From positions 1-8,868 of the forward strand of contig JAFOXT010000368.1 in the NCBI GenBank assembly GCA_017425745.1: a stretch of 8,868 nt of DNA, written 5' to 3'. This DNA is from Clostridia bacterium. Its GTDB lineage: Bacteria > Bacillota > Clostridia > Oscillospirales > Acutalibacteraceae. Position 1 is the stretch's first letter, and every line of letters starts with the position of its first letter. The position numbers and the translations under genes are program-made. This document shows positions 1-5,911 of this stretch, piece by piece. Below the pieces are notes generated by a model. It made no database searches. It worked only from the letters and a program-made list of their open reading frames with translations, and was not told where the DNA came from.

Positions 1-475
1 CAAGTGGGGCGTTACAACCTCACAGAGCTACTTCCCCAGCGATAACTCAGAATTCTTTGACGGTGTTGACGACAGCCTTATTGACTGGATAAGAAACTAT
101 TCTGACCTTCAGTTTGAAACTGACGTAAGAGGCTGGCTGGGCAGAATGATGTTCTCAGGCGAGGAAGCTACAAAATCTGCGAAGGTGCTTTCCGGTGGTG
201 AAAGAGTTCGCTGTATGCTTTGTAAAATGATGCTCAGCGGTGCAAACGTGCTTATTCTTGACGAGCCCACCAACCACCTTGACCTTGAATCAATCACAGC
301 ACTCAATAACGCCCTCATTAAGTTCAAGGGTGCTCTGCTCTTTACCTCACACGACCACCAGTTCGTGCAGTCAATTGCAGACAGAATTATTGAATTCAGA
401 CCCAACGGCGTTTATGACAAGAAAGAAACCTATGATGAGTTCCTTGAAAACAACGAGCTTCTCATTACAAAATAA
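1..475 (+). CDS. ykpA: ABC-F family ATPase, YkpA-like (C-terminal part, 5' end outside window)
   Basis: This is the last 157 residues of an ABC-F protein, read in the frame starting at base 2. ABC-F proteins are soluble twin-ATPase factors that act on the ribosome rather than on membrane transport. The second nucleotide-binding domain is visible: signature LSGGE at bases 188-202, Walker B and D-loop VLILDEPTNHLD starting at base 248, and the switch histidine in TSHDH at about base 350. The segment WGVTTSQSYFP before the signature and the tail TYDEFLEN resemble what I remember of Bacillus subtilis YkpA (also called YbiT-like). The exact role of that subfamily is not settled. Antibiotic-resistance ABC-F proteins are a related alternative, but the YkpA-like features argue against it. 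The next gene starts 13 bases after the stop, so the two are probably co-transcribed. Confidence 0.9.
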   Translation, partial: KWGVTTSQSYFPSDNSEFFDGVDDSLIDWIRNYSDLQFETDVRGWLGRMMFSGEEATKSAKVLSGGERVRCMLCKMMLSGANVLILDEPTNHLDLESITALNNALIKFKGALLFTSHDHQFVQSIADRIIEFRPNGVYDKKETYDEFLENNELLITK

Positions 476-488
476 AAAGGAGTACCCT

Positions 489-1187
489 ATGATATATGTA
501 ATCGGCGACATTCACGGTGACAAAGAAAAATTTGACTCAATGATGGAAAAGCTCTCTCCCACAGATAACGACACCGTGTTTGTTCTCGGCGATATAATCA
601 ATATCGGTGACAGCAGTATTGAGCTTCTTCAGGATATGATGTACCGCCCCAACGTGTATCCCGTTCTCGGTGAGCACGAATATATGGCAAAAAAGGTTTT
701 TCCTCTTCTTGCAGAGTTTTCATCAGCAGATGAAGCACACGAAAAGCTTCAGGGTGAAAACAAAGAGCTTTTTGAAAAATGGCTTAAAATGAAGAGCGAA
801 AAAACCACTGAGGATTTTCTCAGCCTTGACGAGGAAGGTAAGGAGAGCATTATCGACTACCTTTCAGAGTTTGAGCCCTTTGAAGAAATCAGTGCAGGCG
901 GAAAGAGCTTTGTTCTCTGCCACGCAGGTATTAATAATTTTGAAGAGGATAAAGACCTCAGCGAATATGACGAGGAGGATTTTGTCTTTGCAAAAACCGA
1001 CTACAGCACAATTTATTTTGCTGACAGATATCTCGTAACAGGCCACACACCAACAGCTGTTATTGACAGAAGCCTTACAGGTAAGGTTTACTCAAAAAAG
1101 AGACACCTTGCAATTGACTGCGGCTGCGGTTACGGCGGAAGACTCGCAGCAGTTTGTCTTGACAAATTAAAGGTTTATTATGTCTGA
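489..1187 (+). CDS. Metallophosphoesterase, PPP/serine-threonine phosphatase-like, with degenerate motifs
   Basis: A 232-residue cytoplasmic protein of the calcineurin-like metallophosphoesterase fold, similar to the small bacterial PPP-type phosphatases (PrpA/PrpB, diadenosine tetraphosphatase-like). The open frame extends upstream inside the ABC-F gene, but ATG 489 is chosen because AAAGGAG (476-482) lies 6 bases before it and the domain begins at once with GDIHGD (residues 6-11). Metal ligands can be placed at D7, H9, D35, H63, H145 (CHAG) and H186 (GHTP). Two family motifs are altered: the usual GDxxDRG reads GDIINIG (34-40), losing the Asp-Arg pair, and GNHE reads GEHE (61-64), replacing the Asn metal ligand with Glu. 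The middle, about residues 75-125, is acidic and lysine-rich and probably a helical insert. Substrate is unknown; altered specificity or weak activity is possible. Confidence 0.85.
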   Translation: MIYVIGDIHGDKEKFDSMMEKLSPTDNDTVFVLGDIINIGDSSIELLQDMMYRPNVYPVLGEHEYMAKKVFPLLAEFSSADEAHEKLQGENKELFEKWLKMKSEKTTEDFLSLDEEGKESIIDYLSEFEPFEEISAGGKSFVLCHAGINNFEEDKDLSEYDEEDFVFAKTDYSTIYFADRYLVTGHTPTAVIDRSLTGKVYSKKRHLAIDCGCGYGGRLAAVCLDKLKVYYV

Positions 1188-1217
1188 TAAAAGATTGATT
1201 CTTAGGAGATGTGTAAA

Positions 1218-2393
1218 ATGTATAATTTTGATGTAATCAACGACAGAAGAAACACTAACTGCCTTAAATTTGACTTTGCAAAAGAAAACAATATGCCCGA
1301 AGACCTTGTGTCAATGTGGATTGCAGATATGGACTTTATGGCTCCCGATAGCGTAATAAATGCCCTTAAAGCCTATGTTGACAAAGGAATTTTCGGATAC
1401 AGCGACCCCAAGGACGATTACTTTGAGGTTGTAATCAATTGGTTTAAAAAGCACTTTGACTGGGAAATCAGAAAAGAGTGGATTGTAAAAACTCCCGGTG
1501 TTGTAATTGCTCTTGCAATTGCCGTAAGAGCCTTCACCGAAAAGGGCGATGCTGTAATTATTCAGCCTCCCGTTTACTATCCGTTCTATAATGTAATAAG
1601 AAACAACGACAGAAAAATCATCGAAAGCCCCCTTGTTTATAAAGACGGTGCTTATTCAATTGACTTTGCCGATTTTGAAAACAAGATTAAAGAAAACGGC
1701 GTAAAGCTTTTCATTATGTGCAGTCCCCACAACCCCGTTTGCAGAGTGTGGACTAAAGAGGAGCTTCAGAAGCTTGGTGAAATCTGTAAAAAGTATAATC
1801 TCTATGTGGTATCTGACGAAATTCACTGCGACTTCGTTTATCCCGGCCATGAGCACACACCCTTTATGCTTGCCTGCCCTGAAATGGCTGACAGAATGGT
1901 TATCTGCACTGCACCCAGCAAGACCTTTAATATTGCAGGTCTTCAGATGTCAAACATTGTAATTCCCGGCGAGGAAACAAAGGCTCTTTATGAAAAAGAG
2001 CTTATTGGCGCAGGTCATACCTGTAGCAACGCTATGGGCGTGCTTGCTGCAAAGGCTGCTTATGAGGGTGGCGAGGAATGGTATAAGGAATGCTTCAGCT
2101 ACATAAGGGGCAACCTTGACTATGTGCGTGATTTTGTAAAAGAAAATCTTCCCGGCATAAAGCTTATTGAGCCTCAGGGCACATATTTTGCGTGGCTTGA
2201 CTGCAGCGGTCTTGGTATGAACAAAGACGAGCTTAACGACTTCATTGTAACAAAGGCAAAGCTATGGCTTGACGGCGGTCACATCTTCGGCGAAAGCTCA
2301 GAGCTTTTCCAGAGAATTGTTCTCGCTTGTCCCCGAGCAACCGTTGAAAAAGCAATGGAAAACCTTAAAATTGCCGTACAGGAATTAAAATAA
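1218..2393 (+). CDS. patB: PatB/MalY-family PLP enzyme (cystathionine beta-lyase / aminotransferase)
   Basis: A 391-residue fold-type I PLP enzyme of the MalY/PatB family. Members cleave cystathionine or cysteine (C-S beta-lyase, giving homocysteine or sulfide plus pyruvate and ammonia), and some act as aminotransferases. Family marks in order: the N-terminal YNFD...DRRNT segment, MWIADMDF, QPPVYYPF, SPHNPV with N172, SDEIHCD with D200 (binds the PLP pyridine nitrogen), and SKTFN with the Schiff-base lysine K235. Length matches the family. An ATG at 1209 is in frame but directly abuts TAGGAG (1203-1208). ATG 1218 leaves a 9-base spacer and gives the usual MYNFD start, so it is preferred. The usual Gly after HNPV is Cys175 here. 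It lies 30 bases after the phosphatase gene, so probably in one transcript with it. Lyase versus transaminase activity cannot be told from sequence alone. Confidence 0.9.
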   Translation: MYNFDVINDRRNTNCLKFDFAKENNMPEDLVSMWIADMDFMAPDSVINALKAYVDKGIFGYSDPKDDYFEVVINWFKKHFDWEIRKEWIVKTPGVVIALAIAVRAFTEKGDAVIIQPPVYYPFYNVIRNNDRKIIESPLVYKDGAYSIDFADFENKIKENGVKLFIMCSPHNPVCRVWTKEELQKLGEICKKYNLYVVSDEIHCDFVYPGHEHTPFMLACPEMADRMVICTAPSKTFNIAGLQMSNIVIPGEETKALYEKELIGAGHTCSNAMGVLAAKAAYEGGEEWYKECFSYIRGNLDYVRDFVKENLPGIKLIEPQGTYFAWLDCSGLGMNKDELNDFIVTKAKLWLDGGHIFGESSELFQRIVLACPRATVEKAMENLKIAVQELK

Positions 2394-2465
2394 GTACAAA
2401 TTGTTACGACGGCACTTTTTCGCAACAAAAAATATGAATTTGTTGTAAATTTCACTTGGTAATTC

Positions 2466-2494
2466 TTGACTATATTAACTTCAGAGTTTAAAAT
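2466..2494 (+). promoter_or_regulatory. Sigma-A promoter upstream of a short non-coding stretch
   Basis: TTGACT (2466-2471), a 17-base spacer, and TAAAAT (2489-2494) match the sigma-A consensus at 5 of 6 positions in both boxes. Transcription would start near 2501, but the next strong signal is the terminator at 2561-2588, and queH has its own promoter after it. The promoter therefore either drives a short RNA or partly reads through into queH. Confidence 0.6.
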
Positions 2495-2560
2495 GCTGAT
2501 GTAACTACAAAATGTTTATTTTTCATTTTCATAGTTGCCTCATTCAAATTCCTTCAAAAG

Positions 2561-2588
2561 TCGTCGGCTTCAGCCGGCGATTTTTGTT
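2561..2588 (+). terminator. Rho-independent terminator
   Basis: An 8-bp stem, 2561-2568 with 2573-2580 (one G-T wobble), closes a TTCA loop and is followed by a run of T broken by one G (2581-2589). An A-rich stretch before the stem could extend pairing into the T tract. It may end the ykpA-patB transcript, whose stop codon is 168 bases upstream, and also any transcript from the promoter at 2466. No other terminator is seen after patB. Confidence 0.8.
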
Positions 2589-2616
2589 TGCAAAAAAACT
2601 AATCTTGTGATAGAAT
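2588..2616 (+). promoter_or_regulatory. Probable queH promoter, extended -10
   Basis: TTGCAA (2588-2593) and TAGAAT (2611-2616) are separated by 17 bases, and a TGA just before the -10 makes an extended -10 element (TGATAGAAT). The same nine bases occur in the strong promoter at 5067-5075. The start point would be near 2623, leaving a short leader before GTG 2650. The -35 overlaps the T tract of the preceding terminator. Confidence 0.65.
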
Positions 2617-2649
2617 CAGTTAAAAGAAAAAACGAAAGGAGATTATTCT

Positions 2650-3267
2650 GTGCGCAACTATCAGAAAGAGCTTGAAAAGCTTATTGAAAAAAATCAGAAA
2701 GAAGAAAAAGTACCCTCTCTTCTTCTCCATTCCTGCTGTGCACCCTGCAGCAGCTACTGTCTTTCCTATCTGTCACAGTATTTCAGAATAACCCTTCTTT
2801 ATTATAATCCCAACATCTACCCCGAAGAGGAATACTTCAAAAGAGTTGAGGAGCAGAAAAGACTTATTGAAGAAATGGACTTTTTGAATCCCGTAAGCTT
2901 TATTGAAGGAAGCTTTGACCCTCAGGAATTCTACTCGGCAGTAAAGGGCCTTGAAAAATGCCGTGAAGGCGGTGAAAGATGCTTTAAGTGCTATGAATTG
3001 CGTCTTCGTGAGGCTGCAGAATATGCAAAAAAGGGCGGCTTCGATTATTTCACAACAACCCTTTCCATAAGCCCACTTAAAAACGCCGTAAAGATTAACG
3101 AAATCGGTGAAGCCCTTGCAGAAAAATACGGTGTAAGCCATCTTCCGTCAGGTTTCAAAAAGAAGGAAGGCTACAAAAAAAGCATTGAATTTTCAAGGCA
3201 GTATAATCTTTACCGTCAGGATTATTGCGGCTGTGTGTTTTCAAAAAAAGAGCGTGACAGCATATAA
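2650..3267 (+). CDS. queH: Epoxyqueuosine reductase QueH
   Basis: A 205-residue QueH (formerly DUF208) protein. It catalyses the last step of queuosine biosynthesis, reducing epoxyqueuosine to queuosine in the wobble base of tRNAs with GUN anticodons, and is unrelated in sequence to QueG. The iron-sulfur ligand cysteines are all visible: SCCAPC (C29, C30, C33), ERCFKC (C111, C114) and YCGC (C193, C195). Other family marks are TTLSISP and the block FKKKEGYKKSIEFS followed by YNLYRQDYCGC. Length is typical. The start is GTG 2650, placed by AAAGGAGA (2635-2642) with an 8-base gap; no better upstream start exists. It has its own promoter. No other queuosine gene is in the window, so the cell may make or salvage the precursor elsewhere. 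Confidence 0.95.
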   Translation: MRNYQKELEKLIEKNQKEEKVPSLLLHSCCAPCSSYCLSYLSQYFRITLLYYNPNIYPEEEYFKRVEEQKRLIEEMDFLNPVSFIEGSFDPQEFYSAVKGLEKCREGGERCFKCYELRLREAAEYAKKGGFDYFTTTLSISPLKNAVKINEIGEALAEKYGVSHLPSGFKKKEGYKKSIEFSRQYNLYRQDYCGCVFSKKERDSI

Positions 3268-3287
3268 ATCCCTATAGCAAATATAAT
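3254..3287 (+). promoter_or_regulatory. Possible weak promoter before the flavin reductase gene
   Basis: A perfect -10 box TATAAT lies at 3282-3287, 39 bases before the next start codon. The only good -35-like box, GTGACA at 3254-3259 inside the end of queH, is 22 bases away, which is too far for a standard promoter. At the proper spacing the sequence is poor. The gene could also be read from the queH promoter, as no terminator separates them. Confidence 0.3.
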
Positions 3288-3325
3288 ACTTAATAAAGAA
3301 AACTGACCTGTAAAGGAGAATTACT

Positions 3326-3955
3326 ATGGCAACTAATCAGATAAAGGCAAAAAGAGATGACAACAAATCGCTTTTCAGCATTCCCTACGGCTTATTTCTT
3401 GTAACAAGCTCACTTGACAGCAAGGCTAACGGACTTATAGTAAACACCGTAACTCAGGTAACCAATACACCCAACCGTGTTGCCGTTACAATCAATAAGG
3501 ACAACTATTCCCATACAATTATAAAAGAAACAGGCATTCTCAACGTAAACTGCCTTACAACAGAAACACCTTTTTCAATTTTTCAGAATTTCGGCTTTCA
3601 GAGCGGTAAGGACAAGGATAAGTTTGAAGGCATTTCTCATTCCCTCAGCGAAAACGGTCTGCCTGTGCTAAATGACTATGTGAACACCTTTATTTCCCTT
3701 AAGGTTACCGATTATGTTGACTTCGGCACTCACGGAATGTTCATCTGTGAAATTACGGACAGCGGCATTATCAACGACAAGGAAACCGTTACCTACAGCT
3801 ATTATCAGAAGCATATAAAGCCTCGACCTGAAGAAAAGAAATCAAAGGGTTATGTATGTAAAATCTGTGGCTATGTATATGAGGGTGAGGACTTACCTGA
3901 GGACTTTATCTGTCCCTGGTGCAAGCACCCTGCATCAGATTTTGAAAAGCGATAA
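3326..3955 (+). CDS. Flavin reductase-like FMN-binding protein fused to a rubredoxin-like domain
   Basis: A 209-residue cytoplasmic redox protein. Residues 1-165 form a flavin reductase-like FMN-binding domain: it opens with YGLFLVTS and ASN-type strand sequence (KANGLIVNTVTQV), then NVAVTINK-like and HTIIKETGILNVN segments and a GTHGMFICEI strand. Residues 175-209 are a rubredoxin-like zinc or iron knuckle, CKICG (C178, C181) and CPWC (C196, C199), ending HPASDFE. The 14 residues between the cysteine pairs match the short domain of rubrerythrin rather than classic rubredoxin. The layout resembles the high-molecular-weight rubredoxins of clostridia, which pass electrons from NAD(P)H to flavodiiron or peroxide/NO-reducing partners, but no partner gene is seen here. 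AAAGGAG (3312-3318) sits 7 bases before ATG 3326. Confidence 0.88.
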   Translation: MATNQIKAKRDDNKSLFSIPYGLFLVTSSLDSKANGLIVNTVTQVTNTPNRVAVTINKDNYSHTIIKETGILNVNCLTTETPFSIFQNFGFQSGKDKDKFEGISHSLSENGLPVLNDYVNTFISLKVTDYVDFGTHGMFICEITDSGIINDKETVTYSYYQKHIKPRPEEKKSKGYVCKICGYVYEGEDLPEDFICPWCKHPASDFEKR

Positions 3956-3964
3956 AACTATTAC

Positions 3965-3993
3965 TTGCATTTTTCGACAAAATGTAATAAAAT
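3965..3993 (+). promoter_or_regulatory. Probable promoter for the membrane protein gene
   Basis: TTGCAT (3965-3970), a 17-base spacer and TAAAAT (3988-3993) precede ATG 4028 by 34 bases. The -10 is good (5 of 6) and the -35 weak (3 of 6). CATTTT (3968-3973) and AAAATG (3979-3984) form a small inverted repeat within the promoter, flanked by ATTA and TAAT, which could be a protein-binding site or chance in AT-rich DNA. No terminator is seen between the preceding stop and this site. Confidence 0.45.
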
Positions 3994-4027
3994 AAGAAAA
4001 AACAGGAACTGAAAGGAAAATTTTAAA

Positions 4028-4927
4028 ATGAAAGATTTTTTTGAAAATGTAACTGACTCTCTTGGCGATGAACTCATAAAGGGTATCGCGATTGCCCTTT
4101 CAATTATAATGCTTTTCTCAGGCGGCTTTTTCTTCGGCACAATTACAAGCCCCAAGGCTGCAGAGGATACTGCAGTTAACGCAACCGAGGCTCCTCAGAC
4201 TACACAGGCAACAACTGCCCCCACAACTCAGCCCACAACTGCTCCCACAACTCAGGCTCCTGCAGAAAACAACGGCGGCGAAACAGCTACAACAGCTCCT
4301 CAGGCTTCAAACGGCGAAAAGACAACAGCAGAAATTATTCAGCTTTACAACGACAGCGCAAACAAGGTTAAGACAAGCGCTACACAGGTTGTAAAGAACT
4401 ACGAATACAGAAGAATGAACGAAGAAACAATGGTTGTTCCTTCCGCTCTCAAGGGTATGGCAAGCACAATCATTCCCAAGTTTATGAGTGATGACTTAGA
4501 GCCTCAGGTTTATGACACACCTGATCTCATCAAGGAAAAGTTCATCGTTCCGAAAGCAGATTACACAAGTAAGCTCACAGAGGCTGACGTTGTAGAAGCT
4601 ACCTGTACAGACAACGGCACAGAATACGAAATTATGATCAAGGTTAAGGACGAAACCAACCCCGTACAGGGCGCAGGTGTAGGCGCAGCTTTTGACGTAC
4701 TTGAAATGGGCGATATGACCTCAGGCGAATACGGCAATATGATCAAGAAGTTTGACTGCCAGTATTTTGATTGTGTACTTAAGTGCAAGATCGACAAGGC
4801 TTCAGGCAATATGACATGGGCTAACTACAAGACTCCTCTTATTATGGATATGGAAGTAAATATGCTCGGCACACATCAGGTTTCCTGTGAAGTTTCATTT
4901 GAAAAGGACTACACAATTACTTACTGA
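4028..4927 (+). CDS. Membrane-anchored protein with Thr/Pro linker, unknown function
   Basis: A 299-residue protein I do not recognise. A short charged N-terminus is followed by one hydrophobic helix (about residues 19-39, IAIALSIIMLFSGGFFFG) with no lipobox cysteine, so it is probably a single-pass anchor with the bulk outside the cell. Residues 44-102 are a disordered Thr/Pro/Ala/Gln linker with an exact-pattern 8-residue repeat (62-77). The rest, about 105-299, is a folded domain with alternating strands and several cysteines (TCTD, FDCQYFDCVLKCKID, VSCEV), ending in KDYTITY. Such linker-plus-domain surface proteins are common in Ruminococcaceae. GAAAGGAAA (4011-4019) serves as ribosome binding site for ATG 4028. 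It probably forms its own unit, with a promoter at 3965 and a terminator at 4962. A role at the envelope is inferred only from topology. Confidence 0.85.
   Translation: MKDFFENVTDSLGDELIKGIAIALSIIMLFSGGFFFGTITSPKAAEDTAVNATEAPQTTQATTAPTTQPTTAPTTQAPAENNGGETATTAPQASNGEKTTAEIIQLYNDSANKVKTSATQVVKNYEYRRMNEETMVVPSALKGMASTIIPKFMSDDLEPQVYDTPDLIKEKFIVPKADYTSKLTEADVVEATCTDNGTEYEIMIKVKDETNPVQGAGVGAAFDVLEMGDMTSGEYGNMIKKFDCQYFDCVLKCKIDKASGNMTWANYKTPLIMDMEVNMLGTHQVSCEVSFEKDYTITY
4211..4258 (+). repeat. Two tandem 24-base units coding a Thr/Pro linker
   Basis: Bases 4211-4234 and 4235-4258 are near-identical 24-base units that encode TTAPTTQP and TTAPTTQA in frame. They differ at three positions. Within each unit, ACAACT recurs as well. 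Such a repeat can change length by slippage without breaking the frame. Confidence 0.8.
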
Positions 4928-4961
4928 TAAGCTGAGAAAAGCTCAGGTTTATATGCATTTT

Positions 4962-4993
4962 AATCCACTGACTTAAAGTCGGTGGATTTTTTT
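4962..4993 (+). terminator. Rho-independent terminator
   Basis: A 10-bp stem, 4963-4972 with 4978-4987 (one G-T wobble), with loop TTAAA, runs into seven T (4987-4993) and a second T tract after CG. It lies 35 bases after the membrane protein stop and separates that gene from the strongly promoted operon beginning at 5047. Confidence 0.9.
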
Positions 4994-5046
4994 CGTTTTT
5001 TAACCTTTTTTTACCCTTAATATTTTGTTATAAATCCACACAACTG

Positions 5047-5075
5047 TTGACATAGAGGGCTAATTTTGATAGAAT
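5047..5075 (+). promoter_or_regulatory. Strong sigma-A promoter of the SCP2-like/aminotransferase/transketolase operon
   Basis: A perfect -35 TTGACA (5047-5052), a 17-base spacer and TAGAAT (5070-5075) preceded by TGA give a near-consensus extended -10 promoter. Transcription should start near 5082, leaving a leader of about 59 bases with a hairpin (5101-5122) before ATG 5141. It is the best promoter in the window and fits the biased codon use of the genes it drives. Confidence 0.88.
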
Positions 5076-5100
5076 ATAACCAACAGCATATTAATTATAT

Positions 5101-5122
5101 AAAGTGAGTCATCGCTCACTTT
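5101..5122 (+). promoter_or_regulatory. Inverted repeat in the 5' leader (hairpin or operator)
   Basis: AAAGTGAG (5101-5108) and CTCACTTT (5115-5122) are perfect inverted copies around TCATCG. It lies about 20-40 bases after the inferred transcription start and ends three bases before the AAGGAGG region. It could stabilise the mRNA 5' end, affect ribosome access, or be a repressor site on DNA. It is not a terminator, since no proper T tract follows. Confidence 0.55.
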
Positions 5123-5140
5123 TCAAAGGAGGATTTTTAT

Positions 5141-5899
5141 ATGACTGACGCAAAAACCTTGGCATATATCAATATGTATGCTATCCTTGGCACAATTGAA
5201 AATCTCTGCGAATTAGATGAAGAAGCTAGCAAGCTTGCTAATCCGAAGAAGCCCGTTTCAATCGGCCTTGCTGTTACAGACGGCCCCAGCGCCACTCTCA
5301 CCTTCAAGAACGGAAGATGCAGAATGGAACAGGGCATTGAAAACTGCGACGTTCTTCTTCCCTTCGGCTCATGCGAAAAGTTCAACGGAATGATCGACGG
5401 CACAGTTACTCCCATTCCCTCAAAGGGCTATTCACACATCGTGTTCCTTCTCAAGAATTTCCTTCCTCTTACTGACATTCTTACAAAGTATCTCAGAGCT
5501 TCAGAAGAAGACCTTAAGGATGACAAATTCTTTGAAACAAGCACAAAGCTTATGCTTTATGTAATCGCAGTTGCTCTTTCACAGATTGGTAACAACGATC
5601 CTATCGGTACATTCAGCGCAAGCCAGATTCCCGACGGTATTGTTGAAGTTTCAATCAAGGATTGCATTTCAGCAACAATCAAGGTAAAAGATCACCACAT
5701 GGTTACAATCAAGGAAAAACCCGAACGCTTCCACTCAAAGATGGAATTCAACGATATCCGTCTTGCCCGTGACCTTTTCGACGGCAAGGTTAACGCTGTT
5801 GCTTGCATCGGCGAAGGCAAAATCGGTATGTTCGGTCTTGTTAATATGATTGACAACGTAAACAGAATACTCGACAGAGTAGCACTCTATCTTGCATAA
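5141..5899 (+). CDS. Protein with two probable SCP2-like halves, unknown function
   Basis: A 252-residue soluble protein, first gene of the operon. Two parts look alike in pattern: about residues 40-105 (ATLTFKNGRCRMEQG, then NCDVLLPFG and FNGMIDGTVTPIP) and about 178-252 (ATIKVKDHHMVTIKE, then SKMEFNDIRLARDLFDGKV, GEGKIGMFG and a C-terminal helix DRVALYLA). This strand-strand-helix order with a closing G-x-I-x-x-x-G turn resembles SCP2 sterol-carrier-like domains, which bind lipids or other hydrophobic ligands. I assign it by eye and with moderate certainty. A helical stretch (105-165) joins the halves. There is no signal peptide or clear membrane segment. AAAGGAGG (5125-5132) sits 8 bases before ATG 5141. 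The stop overlaps the ribosome binding site of the aminotransferase gene, implying linked translation and a shared job. Confidence 0.8.
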   Translation: MTDAKTLAYINMYAILGTIENLCELDEEASKLANPKKPVSIGLAVTDGPSATLTFKNGRCRMEQGIENCDVLLPFGSCEKFNGMIDGTVTPIPSKGYSHIVFLLKNFLPLTDILTKYLRASEEDLKDDKFFETSTKLMLYVIAVALSQIGNNDPIGTFSASQIPDGIVEVSIKDCISATIKVKDHHMVTIKEKPERFHSKMEFNDIRLARDLFDGKVNAVACIGEGKIGMFGLVNMIDNVNRILDRVALYLA

Positions 5900-5911
5900 G
5901 GAGGTTTAATC

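Noticed and set aside
240..488. Upstream extension of the phosphatase frame to ATG 240
   Set aside because: It overlaps the ABC-F gene, and the extra residues are a frame-shifted read of it. ATG 489 has a good ribosome binding site and starts right at the conserved domain.
1180..1236. 18-codon open frame overlapping the phosphatase stop, with AAAGG upstream
   Set aside because: Too short, with no recognisable leader-peptide trait; most likely chance in the gene junction.
2400..2427. Hairpin soon after patB (TTGTTACGA with TCGCAACAA) as a terminator
   Set aside because: It has an internal mismatch, a long loop and is followed by A rather than T, so the terminator at 2561 is the better candidate.
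2512..2610. Small open frame from ATG 2512 through the terminator
   Set aside because: No ribosome binding site, and it runs through a clear terminator and the queH promoter.
2773..3141. Minus-strand open frame of 122 codons opposite queH
   Set aside because: Antisense to a certain QueH, with Phe/Lys-rich low-complexity translation expected from the complement of this codon use.
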